Part shown: piece after piece, positions 24,417-32,977 of the stretch | Layout of the letters: each line of letters begins with the position of its first letter | Numbering within the stretch: position 1 is the stretch's first letter | Assembly: GCA_903854805.1 (NCBI GenBank) | Contig: CAINXK010000332.1 | Location: forward strand, 1 to 33,374 | Direction of reading: 5' to 3' | Source of the DNA: an uncultured Anaerolineae bacterium | GTDB taxonomy: Bacteria; Chloroflexota; Anaerolineae; Anaerolineales; Villigracilaceae | Length of the DNA: 33,374 nucleotides | Notes under the pieces: model-generated | What the model was told of the DNA's origin: nothing | What the model saw: only the letters and a program-made list of their open reading frames with translations | Database searches by the model: none | Translations under genes and position numbers: made by a program

Positions 24417-26086
24417 TCATCCGCCTCGGTCGAAAAGATTTGTGCTTCAAGCATCTCGCACAGACAATGATAAATATGTATATGCCAGGTTTGCACCGCG
24501 GCGGTTTCTTTTGCCGGGGCATGGATCACAACATCAGCCTGAACAGACAACAACCCGCCGGCCTGACCGGTAAGCCCAATGCTAGTCATGTTTAATAAGC
24601 GTGCAGTCTGTATGCTATATAGAATATTCTTCGCGTTTCCACTCGTGCTGATCCCCAGAAACACATCCCCGGCATGCCCCAAAGCATATAGTTCCTGTGC
24701 ATAACCCAGGTACGGTTTGCCAAAATCATTTTCCACTGCGCTGGCTAAAGCCGGGTTATTCCCCAATACCACACTGCGCAGCCCCACCTGCAGGCATTCC
24801 GCAAGATCCAAACCACCAGGCACATCAGCAAGACGCTGACTGTGTGCAACAGGGATGGGACGCTTTTTCTTATAGGCTTTATCCAATTCGCCGCTGATAT
24901 GCAACGCATCGGACATACTACCGCCATTCCCCGCCAGGTAAAGCGTGCCACCCGTCAAGAAACAGCGTTTGAGCGCCGTATAGCAACGCACCAAATCCGC
25001 TCGCAGTGGGTTCAGCATCGGGTATTCGCGTAACATGGCTTCAAGAATTTGAGCTGCGATTGGGTTTTCATCAGAAAACAAGGGCAGATTATCAACCGGC
25101 CCTGCGGAATTCTGGCTAACAGGCTGGATCGGCGCCAATTTATCCACAACTTGATGATACAGATTGGGAAGCGTTTCACTGTGGTCGCCAGTAATGTGAT
25201 AGCCCCTGCCGCCCAACGCCACCGGGCGGTTAACGACATTTTTGCGCGGACGATAATAATAATCCGGTTCATCATCGCCAATCGGCTTGCGATAATCATC
25301 CAGGGGGATCAAGTCAAAATTTGCCGTGGTAAAGATCTTTACATTATTTCCCAGGTTGCGCGCAATAGAGAGCGCCTTCAAAAATACTTCGGGACCGATG
25401 ACAGATGAACCATAATTACAAAAGACACCGCCATCCAATTCACAAACCGCTCTGGTAAAGATCTTAAAATCCTGCCCACTGGCCCATCCCAACGCAGCAA
25501 AATCTGCTCGAGGATGTTGGTGGATAATATCTGTCCCAATCGCAACATGCACCGTATATGGGATTCCCAGCTTGTATGCAGTATATAACACACTGTTCTC
25601 GCGGTAAATGAAGCGCGGGTCTTCGGCAATCAGACGCCCGAGGGCTTCACCGAGGCCCATACCCTCGTTTGCGCCGCGCTGAATGGCCAGGTTCATCAGG
25701 AGACCGGTTTCTTCTGCCATCCCAAAGCTGCCATCTTCCAGACCTTTGAGCACATCTTCACTGGTGTGCCCAAGGAAAGCGATTTCGAAATCATGAATAG
25801 TAGCGGCACCGTTGGAAGCCAGATGAGTGATCACCCCGCGCTTTAACAGGTCGTTCACCAGGGGCGCCAGTCCACGTTTGATCACGTGTCCACCAAACAT
25901 AATAATTACAGGCTTGCCATTTCTGCGTGCTTCGACAATCCGGGCAGACACTTCCAAAAGCTCAGGGTTTTCAAACTCTTTATACGCTGTCGTTGGCAAA
26001 ATTAAATCTTCTAATGCAACGCGGTTTTCACGCTTCACAAGAGGATATGTTTTTACATTGGTAAGATCAACGCTTGGGTAAGGCAT
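24413..26086 (-). CDS. Fusion of an unfamiliar Rossmann-like domain with a GmhA-type SIS sugar isomerase
   Basis: A 557-residue two-domain protein. The C-terminal part (about 345-550) is a phosphoheptose-isomerase-like SIS domain. It has GNGGSMSD (386-393), GISTSGNAKN (478-487), and all four metal ligands expected from GmhA: His396, Glu400, Gln532 and His540. The N-terminal 320 residues (PVIIMFGGHVIKRGL at 59-73, ASNGAATIHDFEIAF at 90-104, GTDIIHQHP at 184-192) recall deoxyhypusine-synthase-like Rossmann proteins, but I cannot name the family. GGAGAA precedes the ATG. It is coupled to the HldE-like kinase gene. Isomerase activity is well supported; the N-terminal function is open. Confidence 0.78.
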   Translation of the reverse strand: MPYPSVDLTNVKTYPLVKRENRVALEDLILPTTAYKEFENPELLEVSARIVEARRNGKPVIIMFGGHVIKRGLAPLVNDLLKRGVITHLASNGAATIHDFEIAFLGHTSEDVLKGLEDGSFGMAEETGLLMNLAIQRGANEGMGLGEALGRLIAEDPRFIYRENSVLYTAYKLGIPYTVHVAIGTDIIHQHPRADFAALGWASGQDFKIFTRAVCELDGGVFCNYGSSVIGPEVFLKALSIARNLGNNVKIFTTANFDLIPLDDYRKPIGDDEPDYYYRPRKNVVNRPVALGGRGYHITGDHSETLPNLYHQVVDKLAPIQPVSQNSAGPVDNLPLFSDENPIAAQILEAMLREYPMLNPLRADLVRCYTALKRCFLTGGTLYLAGNGGSMSDALHISGELDKAYKKKRPIPVAHSQRLADVPGGLDLAECLQVGLRSVVLGNNPALASAVENDFGKPYLGYAQELYALGHAGDVFLGISTSGNAKNILYSIQTARLLNMTSIGLTGQAGGLLSVQADVVIHAPAKETAAVQTWHIHIYHCLCEMLEAQIFSTEADE

Positions 26087-26122
26087 AATTATTTCTCCGA
26101 TCCAAATCAGGGCAATGGACGA

Positions 26123-27214
26123 TCAAATACCCTGTGTTATTTTTCTAATTTGAGCTGCATGATCAAATATTTCTTCTCGACTGATGCCCGCCTCAGCATA
26201 CATACCAAAAATATTCTCATCCGGCGTCTCAGGCGGAATGGTGTGCGAGGCGGCTAGAATATACCCACCTCCACCGGCTGTCATCCCCTCAATTAATTCT
26301 GCCGTAGCGCGCCGTACTTCTGAAACACTGGCATAAGGCAGCAAATATTGGGTATCAACTCCACCCATGAAAGCAAGTTTATCGCCAAACTCTTTTTTTA
26401 AATTAATCGGGTCCATCCCCGGACAATTACCCTGGATCGGATTGAGCACATCCAGCCCGATCTCAATCAAATCTGGAATGATTGGGCGCAATCCGCCACA
26501 ACAATGAAAAGCCACCCACAGCCCGCGCGATTTACCAACCTCAAATACCCGCTGCAGCCCTGGCTTAATCAGGTTTCTCCAGCTTTTGGGGCTGATCATC
26601 ATACCAGATTGCGCAGCCACATCATCACCTGCCCACAACCAATCCAGAGGAAAACGATCGCAGGCTGCTTCGCCAAGTTGGATTGAATAATCCATACAAC
26701 GGTTCAGCATACTGCGCGCAAATTCCGGATCATCGGCGATGTCCATCATCGTCGCTTCCATCCCACGTAAACGCCAAAGCATCTCAAATGCACAGGGCGA
26801 AATATCACACCCTAAGAAGTAATTAGTACTGGCTTCCACCAAAGGCTGCATCCGCGCCAAATATTCATCAATTTTTGCAACAGGAAATTGGAAATCGAGC
26901 ATTTCAGCTTTCGAAGCCTGCGCTAAAGGATAATGGCTAATTTGGTTAAAGCTATACCCACGAGTCCAGACGATGCCCCAATCATCCAAATGCGATTCTC
27001 CGTCGTTCTCGTGCGTAATCCCTTCCATGGCAAAATTATTGTTCACCCAGGTTTGGTGAACATCATTTCCCATCGCATCACCCACCAGGCCAGGTGGCAG
27101 TTCCAACAATCTACCCAGGTGAACAGCGGTATCTGGATGAAACCACATAAACACAGGCACACGGTCCACGGGTTCACGCCTTAAGGTCGCTGATACTCGT
27201 TCTTTTGAATTCAT
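26123..27214 (-). CDS. URO-D superfamily protein (paralog 3)
   Basis: A 363-residue URO-D-like protein with FHCCGG (His237, Cys238, Cys239) and, in place of the third Cys, a His in AASHTIPPETP (His324). This pairs it with paralog 1 (17980). The open frame extends upstream, but the ATG at 27214 (MNSKERV) is chosen because it matches the conserved N-terminus of paralogs; the longer frame would overlap the preceding gene. A GAGG lies about 11 nt before it. It could be a methyltransferase or a decarboxylase-like enzyme of a sugar derivative. Substrate unknown. Confidence 0.82.
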   Translation of the reverse strand: MNSKERVSATLRREPVDRVPVFMWFHPDTAVHLGRLLELPPGLVGDAMGNDVHQTWVNNNFAMEGITHENDGESHLDDWGIVWTRGYSFNQISHYPLAQASKAEMLDFQFPVAKIDEYLARMQPLVEASTNYFLGCDISPCAFEMLWRLRGMEATMMDIADDPEFARSMLNRCMDYSIQLGEAACDRFPLDWLWAGDDVAAQSGMMISPKSWRNLIKPGLQRVFEVGKSRGLWVAFHCCGGLRPIIPDLIEIGLDVLNPIQGNCPGMDPINLKKEFGDKLAFMGGVDTQYLLPYASVSEVRRATAELIEGMTAGGGGYILAASHTIPPETPDENIFGMYAEAGISREEIFDHAAQIRKITQGI

Positions 27215-27251
27215 TTTGACCAATCCTCGTTTAAGCAGAGCAACAATCAGT

Positions 27252-28211
27252 TCACCCAGGCCGATAAACACCCAGTGTTTTGAAGGCTTGCACACACGAC
27301 TGATAATTCGCCTGGCTCATACCCATGCTGTGATATTCTTCAACATACCCGACTAACCCGCCGTTAAAGCCTCCGAAACTATCGATCAGCGTTTGAACAG
27401 CCTCAAAAATATCATCGCGTGTCCCACTAATGGAAGTGGTCTGATAACTCACGGGACATACAAAACAAACTTTACCGCCATATTTCTGCCCCAACTCGGG
27501 AATATTATATAAATTCGGCTGGGAAATATTGAGCATATCCACCCCAATTTCGATCAAATCAGGGATTATCTGCGGGTAATAACCGCAACAATGAAAATAA
27601 ACTTTCAGCCCCAATCGATGTGCCAGGGCAAATTGTTGAACATAGCGTGGTTTGAAAAATTTCCGCCAGGCAGCCGGAGAAATGATCATCCCCTTTTGGG
27701 TACCCCAATCATCAAAAAAAGCCACTGCATCAAAACCATAAGCAGGTAATTGTTCAATTATTTTCTCTTCAAACCCAAAAACCAGATCAGCCAGCGCCTC
27801 CACGAATTTGGGGGTTTCCACCAAATCCAGCATAAGATTACTAAATCCACGCAAGAAACTCATGGTGGTAAATCCGCTTAATGCCAGGCTGGCCATGCGA
27901 AAGCGGTCAGCATAAATTTGATTAAATGATTCGATACCAGCAAATCGTGCCGGATCTGATGGGTTCGGAACTACAAAATCAGCCAATTGAGCCGGATCAT
28001 CAATCAGGTTTGTCGAAGGCTGTCCCATGGTTTCATCCATGCGGTGCCATTCAAATCCCCATTCTGATCTATCTTTCTCAGCGCCTATAAAATGCTGTTG
28101 AACCTCAAAAGCCACCAAATCCGATTGGTCCTGATCCTGGTTAAAATAATAGATCGGGACATAAGCTGGTCCACCGCGCTGGATGGCTTTGAAAACTTCA
28201 TCTCTTCGCAT
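27252..28211 (-). CDS. URO-D superfamily protein (paralog 4)
   Basis: A 319-residue URO-D-like protein, the most divergent of the five. It shows FHCCGY (His207, Cys208, Cys209) and ends with GYVEEYHSMGMS rather than the usual Pro-rich third ligand loop; His294 could serve as ligand. The ATG at 28211 is chosen: it follows the mutarotase-like gene stop by 1 nt, GGAAGG is 8 nt upstream, and MRRDEVFKAI aligns with the MNSRERV start of relatives. FFDDWGTQKGMIISPAAWRKFFKPRY is the family core. Substrate unknown. Confidence 0.8.
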   Translation of the reverse strand: MRRDEVFKAIQRGGPAYVPIYYFNQDQDQSDLVAFEVQQHFIGAEKDRSEWGFEWHRMDETMGQPSTNLIDDPAQLADFVVPNPSDPARFAGIESFNQIYADRFRMASLALSGFTTMSFLRGFSNLMLDLVETPKFVEALADLVFGFEEKIIEQLPAYGFDAVAFFDDWGTQKGMIISPAAWRKFFKPRYVQQFALAHRLGLKVYFHCCGYYPQIIPDLIEIGVDMLNISQPNLYNIPELGQKYGGKVCFVCPVSYQTTSISGTRDDIFEAVQTLIDSFGGFNGGLVGYVEEYHSMGMSQANYQSCVQAFKTLGVYRPG

Positions 28212-28212
28212 T

Positions 28213-29301
28213 TCAAATACCTTCCACTGTTCCATCCGGCCCAATTCGGCTGATGCGTTCAAAGCCCTGGTAAGCCACTGCCATCAAGCGGGTATGGATT
28301 TTCTCACCCGGTTGAAGTAACCAGGCACTACCGTTGCGGATGGCATCCGGCAGACCATTGGTTGGATAACTGGTCCATGGCTCGAGGGCAATTGTGTGCG
28401 TACGATTCCACCAGGGGTAACCAGCCGCCACATCGCCCAATTGTTGCCAGCACCAGACATAACGGAAAAGGTCAGGGTCAAAAATCAAACCAAAACCAAT
28501 TTTTCTGTGCTGATTTGTAACAGCGTACCAGCCTTCTCTAAGCTCAGTCAAATAGGCCATTTCCTGGGCTTGGATCTCACCTTCAGCCGGGACAAGACTG
28601 GCATCTACCACGCCGCCCCCTGGAGCAGCAACATTCGGCCAGGGGCTCTGCGCACCCGGCAGAAAGCGGCGAGGTTCGTAGCCAGGCATAGCCTCATGAG
28701 CAATGAACTGCCCGGCAGGAATATCAATGCTAACCCCTTCGCGCAGAAATTCTCGGCCAAAGGCAATATGCTGACCCCACATCAAGTGCAGCGGTTGCCC
28801 GCCTTCGTTAGTAACTGTCTCTTCAATCAGCAAGGCGGGCCGCCCCAACTCAAGCGAAAGGGTTTTTTCCACAAAGAAAGGCGTACGCAGCGCCCTTACC
28901 CAGAGTCGGACTGACACCCGCTCTGGGCTGTCTTCCATCAAGCTATATTCCCAAGCCAGCAGGCTGATCTCTCCATGCTGCCCAAAATCAGCTCCCTGGT
29001 AGCTTACTGGAGGGCCACCATTTGGCAAAATATCATTCCAGCCACCGCTGTAATAATCACTAAAGGGGCTTTGTGTATACATGGAAGGCGGATTTTGGGC
29101 CGGGTTGCGTACACCACCCGCTGCAAGCAACAGAAAATCTAAATCCAACGGCTTATAGCGAAACTCAATGATATCGCTGCCCTTATCCACCAGAACAACA
29201 ACACGCAGTAACTCATTTTCAAGGATTAAAGTGCGCAATCCATTGAAAGTCCACTCATCCGAGATACGACAACCATGGTTTCGCGGGCGCCCCAGTGACA
29301 T
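28213..29301 (-). CDS. Galactose-mutarotase-fold protein (aldose 1-epimerase-like / DUF4432-like)
   Basis: A 362-residue beta-sandwich protein. The pattern LENELLRVVVLVDKGSDI near 27, GGWNDILPNGG near 86, LMWGQHIAFG near 173 and ALEPWTSYP near 307 fits the galactose-mutarotase-like superfamily. The family contains aldose 1-epimerases and sugar-phosphate epimerases. It likely acts on an anomeric carbon of the transported sugar in the cytoplasm; no signal peptide. AAGGAG is 6 nt before the ATG. It lies between two URO-D genes with 9-bp and 1-bp gaps, so clearly the same operon. Confidence 0.78.
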   Translation of the reverse strand: MSLGRPRNHGCRISDEWTFNGLRTLILENELLRVVVLVDKGSDIIEFRYKPLDLDFLLLAAGGVRNPAQNPPSMYTQSPFSDYYSGGWNDILPNGGPPVSYQGADFGQHGEISLLAWEYSLMEDSPERVSVRLWVRALRTPFFVEKTLSLELGRPALLIEETVTNEGGQPLHLMWGQHIAFGREFLREGVSIDIPAGQFIAHEAMPGYEPRRFLPGAQSPWPNVAAPGGGVVDASLVPAEGEIQAQEMAYLTELREGWYAVTNQHRKIGFGLIFDPDLFRYVWCWQQLGDVAAGYPWWNRTHTIALEPWTSYPTNGLPDAIRNGSAWLLQPGEKIHTRLMAVAYQGFERISRIGPDGTVEGI

Positions 29302-29310
29302 TTCAACTCC

Positions 29311-30324
29311 TTATGCCCGGTAATCGCGAAATGCTTCGTACATGGCGCGGACATTTTCCAGGGGTAAATCCGGTCCCACTTCGCCGCAAGCTACAATGCC
29401 ACCCTGAGGTGTGCCACAGGCTTCAAAGGTCCGGATGACCTCTTCCTTTACCTGGCTCGGAGAACCAATCCCCAGCACATGCTGGCGGTCAATATCCGTA
29501 CGGAAAGCCACCTTGCCACGCATATTATTGGCAACCCAATCAAAGCCCATGGCCGCAACCTGGCAGTTGATCACATCCACACCAATTTCGATCAAATCAC
29601 CAACTATATCGTTAATATGTCCATCGCTATGAAACCAGACATCCATCCCGGCATCTTTCACGCGCTTAAACATCTCGGCATAGCGCGGTTTAAAGACCCG
29701 CCGCCAGGTAGCCGGTCTGATCAGCATGCTGGACTGTGAACCCCAATCATCAGCAAAGTGTAAACCATCGTAATCGAGCTTGACCCATTTATCGATCCAT
29801 GCCAGGTTAAACTTGGTCATGTCGTCAAGCAGCCGGTAGAAATTCGGTGATTCTTCAGCGACGGCCACAAAGAGATTTTCAAAGCCGTGCAAGAAATGCA
29901 TGGGCTCGAATGTGTTGATCCAGGCTCCGCGTGCATACCAGCGATCATCAAAGCCGCTCATGTGCCCGCTGTATAAGCGCTCTTCGGGCGGCCCGACGCT
30001 GAAGACCTCTGGCCAGACATAGTCATCGTATCGACTCAAGTCCTTGATCGGCCCTTCAGGAATGCCAACGATGCCGTCCCACTCACAGTGCCAGGTAACC
30101 CCAAAATCGTCAACATGGCTGCCCTTCTTATACGCCGCCGGGTAGTCCTCTTTCGGTAGATCGGTCATGTAGTCCCAGCCGAAGTCGTCGCGGAATTCCT
30201 GCAATATCTCCGCCAAAGCCGGGCCATACTTCAGTTGAGATGCAGGTAAAACAGCATGAGAGATTGGCGGCCGGTCTGGAGTGCCAAATTTTATGGCGCG
30301 CTTGACACGTTCTCGACTATTCAT
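29311..30324 (-). CDS. URO-D superfamily protein with altered metal motif (paralog 5)
   Basis: A 337-residue URO-D-like protein. The HXC zinc motif is changed to FHSDGH (His232, Asp234), while a Cys is retained in GGIVACGEVGPDLP (Cys313). This suggests a changed metal site or a non-methyltransferase role. The ATG at 30324 (MNSRERVKRA) is chosen with AAAGGA upstream; the longer frame runs back into the permease gene. It is the first enzyme gene after the RbsABC-type importer genes, so it may act early on the imported compound. Confidence 0.82.
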   Translation of the reverse strand: MNSRERVKRAIKFGTPDRPPISHAVLPASQLKYGPALAEILQEFRDDFGWDYMTDLPKEDYPAAYKKGSHVDDFGVTWHCEWDGIVGIPEGPIKDLSRYDDYVWPEVFSVGPPEERLYSGHMSGFDDRWYARGAWINTFEPMHFLHGFENLFVAVAEESPNFYRLLDDMTKFNLAWIDKWVKLDYDGLHFADDWGSQSSMLIRPATWRRVFKPRYAEMFKRVKDAGMDVWFHSDGHINDIVGDLIEIGVDVINCQVAAMGFDWVANNMRGKVAFRTDIDRQHVLGIGSPSQVKEEVIRTFEACGTPQGGIVACGEVGPDLPLENVRAMYEAFRDYRA

Positions 30325-30358
30325 ATTGATTTCCTTTCGTTGAAGTACACTTGAATGA

Positions 30359-31369
30359 TTAAGCCGAGAGTTTAGGGCGTTGAAGCGCGCTAAGCAAAAC
30401 GGCCAATAAAATGATGGCGCCTCGCACAACATCTTGTAAGTAGGGATTGACCCCCATCAAGACCATGCCATTACCCAGCAAGCCCACAAACAGTACGCCC
30501 AAAAGTGTCCCAAAAATCGAACCTTCACCACCAAAAAGGCTGGTACCGCCCACCAACGCTGCGGAAATGGCGTCAAACTCCCAGCCCACACCCACTCCTG
30601 AATACCCGGAGGTAAGCCTGGAAGTCAGCAGCACGCCACTAATCGAAGCCAGAAAAGCCGTCATGCTCAGGATTGACATACGGATCCGCGCCACTGCAAT
30701 ACCTGAAAGGCGTGCAGCTTCAGCGTTTCCACCAACTGCATAAATGGAACGTCCATAGACAGTCCGGGTGCTCATAAACCAGAAAATCACAACCACAACC
30801 AGGAAGATCAAAACGGGAATGGGAATTCCCAAAACATATCCGCCCCCCAGCAGCGCAAAGGTGGGATCGGTAATCGGAATTGGGAAAGCGTTGGTCAACA
30901 CAAATGCCATCCCGCGCAAGGATAGCATCAGCGAGAGTGAGACGATAAGCGCTGGTATATTCCACTTTGTTCGAACAAAACCTGCAAACAGACCTACAAG
31001 GGTCGCCTCAATGATCGCAGCAAGCGACGCAGCCCAGAGCGGCCAACCCATCTTGGCGTATAAGACAGCCAATAGCGAAGATGTAAGCGCCACAACAGAA
31101 CCTACGCTTAAGTCAACATCACCGGCTATCAACGCCATGGTCATTCCACAGGCAATAATACCGATGAAGGATACCTGGCGCAAAACATTGAGCATGTTCC
31201 GTGTCGTTAGAAAATTTGGCGCAAACATGGTCAAAATAACAAACAGGATGATCAGGGCTAATAACAATCCTGAACGCGATAGAAAACCGCGAAAATTCTT
31301 ATCGAGATTGCCCATCAAGCCTGTCTTTGGAGGCTTAACCGGTTGTGAGGTAGAAGTTGTCTGTGTCAT
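30359..31369 (-). CDS. ABC sugar transporter permease, RbsC type
   Basis: A 336-residue inner-membrane permease of the CUT2 (ribose/xylose/autoinducer-2) family with eight to ten hydrophobic segments. The signature GMTMALIAGDVDLSVGS lies at about 74-90, and ALVGGTSLFGGEGSIFGTLLG is near 268. Its ATG overlaps the ATPase stop by 4 bp. CUT2 systems import monosaccharides, so the substrate is probably a free sugar or small derivative rather than an oligosaccharide. Confidence 0.93.
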   Translation of the reverse strand: MTQTTSTSQPVKPPKTGLMGNLDKNFRGFLSRSGLLLALIILFVILTMFAPNFLTTRNMLNVLRQVSFIGIIACGMTMALIAGDVDLSVGSVVALTSSLLAVLYAKMGWPLWAASLAAIIEATLVGLFAGFVRTKWNIPALIVSLSLMLSLRGMAFVLTNAFPIPITDPTFALLGGGYVLGIPIPVLIFLVVVVIFWFMSTRTVYGRSIYAVGGNAEAARLSGIAVARIRMSILSMTAFLASISGVLLTSRLTSGYSGVGVGWEFDAISAALVGGTSLFGGEGSIFGTLLGVLFVGLLGNGMVLMGVNPYLQDVVRGAIILLAVLLSALQRPKLSA

Positions 31370-32883
31370 TGAGTCACCTTTTCTTGCATTGCCAATGCTA
31401 GAACTTGTTCCAGGTTTGCCTGTTTAGCAGGCATTTCGGCGACAATGCTGCCTTGGTTTAAGATAATAATCCGGTCGGAGACAGTTAGAACTTCCTCGAT
31501 CTCCGATGAGACAAAAATTACGCTGATACCCTGCTTGGCCAGACCACGTACCACTTTGTACACTTGCTCTTTAGCCTGGATATCGATCCCGCGTGTCGGT
31601 TCATCCATCAACAGGATTTTGACATTGGCATTCAACCATTTGCCGATCACAAGCTTCTGCTGATTACCACCGCTGAGCGAGCGTGCCTGGGTTTCGAGAC
31701 TGGGGGTGGAAATACTCAACGCATCCACCATCGTCTGGGCAAGATCGTGCTTTTTTTGTGTCGAAATTATTTGGCGCCAACTGATCCGCTCAGGACAAGA
31801 CATTGTCAGGTTATCATCCGCGCCCAGCACCAACACCAAACCTTCGGCTTTGCGGTCTTCAGGCGTCAGGCCCAAACCCTTCGCTTTCATAAGCGCCGGG
31901 GCAGGGTGTGGTACCAGAACACCATCCACAAAAATCTCTCCGCTGTCACATGGGTCAATCCCAAAAATGGCTCGTAGAAGTTCAGTGCGGCCTGATCCCA
32001 ACAGACCAGCCAGACCCAAAACTTCACCTGCGTGAAGCTCAAACGAAACATCATCAAGGTGGCGCTTGCGGCTGAGATGCTGAACCGATAGCCGGACATC
32101 CTTGCCCACTTCGCTATGTTCCAGTTCCATCTTTGTCCAATCGCTGCCAATCATCATGCTCGCAATTCGCTCAGGCGAACCATCCTTGACAGGGATGGTT
32201 CCCATCAGGTTGCCATCGCGCAGAATAGTCAGACTATCAGCCACGCGAGGAATCTCCTGCAGACGGTGGGATACATAGATAATCGCCATCCCCGTCTCAG
32301 CCAGTCGTCTGACCAGTGCCAGCAAATTATCAACCTCGGCCTGGGGCAGAGAACTGGTCGGTTCATCCAGGATCAGAACCTTGGGATTAAACGAAAGAGC
32401 TTTGGCAATCTCGACCAGTTGTTGCTCCGGAATATTGAGGCGGCCAACGATCTCCTGCATATCGATAGACACACCCATTAGATCCAGAGCTGCCCTGGCC
32501 TGTTCAATGGTAGCCTTCTGGTCAATAACCTGTACACCCAGACGGCTTCTGCGCGGCCAACGTCCCAGTAGAATATTTTCGGCCACCGTCAATCCACGCA
32601 CCAGACTCATCTCCTGGTAAACAGTGGACACACCAGCCGCAAAAGCGCTCGCTGGTGAGTGCAAGACAGTCGGTTGGCCATTGATATAGATGGTCCCGCT
32701 GTCGGGCAAAGTCGCCCCGCTCAAGATCTTTACCAGGGTTGATTTTCCGGCGCCATTTTTCCCTAACAATGCGCGAACTTCACCAGGATGCAAATCAAAA
32801 TCCACCCCGCTGAGCGCCTTCACGCCAGGATAAATTTTACTGATCTTTTCGACTCTTAAAATCGGTTCACCAGGTTTTATCAT
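31366..32883 (-). CDS. Sugar ABC transporter ATPase, RbsA type (two ABC domains)
   Basis: A 505-residue tandem ATPase that drives the RbsC-type permease. The first domain has Walker A GKNGAGKST (41-49) and Walker B VLILDEPTSS; the second has the degenerate Walker A GLLGSGRTE typical of RbsA/MglA, the signature LSGGNQQK and ILLMDEPTRGID. The ATG at 32883 is preferred over the upstream TTG, with GGAGG 11 nt before it. Preceded by a hairpin (32930-32958) that separates it from the binding-protein gene. Confidence 0.93.
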   Translation of the reverse strand: MIKPGEPILRVEKISKIYPGVKALSGVDFDLHPGEVRALLGKNGAGKSTLVKILSGATLPDSGTIYINGQPTVLHSPASAFAAGVSTVYQEMSLVRGLTVAENILLGRWPRRSRLGVQVIDQKATIEQARAALDLMGVSIDMQEIVGRLNIPEQQLVEIAKALSFNPKVLILDEPTSSLPQAEVDNLLALVRRLAETGMAIIYVSHRLQEIPRVADSLTILRDGNLMGTIPVKDGSPERIASMMIGSDWTKMELEHSEVGKDVRLSVQHLSRKRHLDDVSFELHAGEVLGLAGLLGSGRTELLRAIFGIDPCDSGEIFVDGVLVPHPAPALMKAKGLGLTPEDRKAEGLVLVLGADDNLTMSCPERISWRQIISTQKKHDLAQTMVDALSISTPSLETQARSLSGGNQQKLVIGKWLNANVKILLMDEPTRGIDIQAKEQVYKVVRGLAKQGISVIFVSSEIEEVLTVSDRIIILNQGSIVAEMPAKQANLEQVLALAMQEKVTQ

Positions 32884-32929
32884 GTATTCAAACGCCTCCG
32901 CGGGTCTATCACGGTTCAAAACAAGGGGA

Positions 32930-32958
32930 GGGTATCCGGCAATTTCTGCCGGATACCC
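32930..32958 (-). promoter_or_regulatory. Hairpin between binding-protein and ATPase genes
   Basis: Perfect 12-nt arms (GGGTATCCGGCA at 32930-32941, TGCCGGATACCC at 32947-32958) surround a 5-nt loop. There is no T-run downstream on the minus strand. It is placed like the hairpin at 9784-9816 and probably sets the ratio of binding protein to the rest of the transporter. Confidence 0.72.
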
Positions 32959-32977
32959 TTTTAAGAAAAGCTGGGGT

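Noticed and set aside
30768..31427. 219-codon open frame on the plus strand
   Set aside because: It is the antisense shadow of the RbsC-type permease gene.
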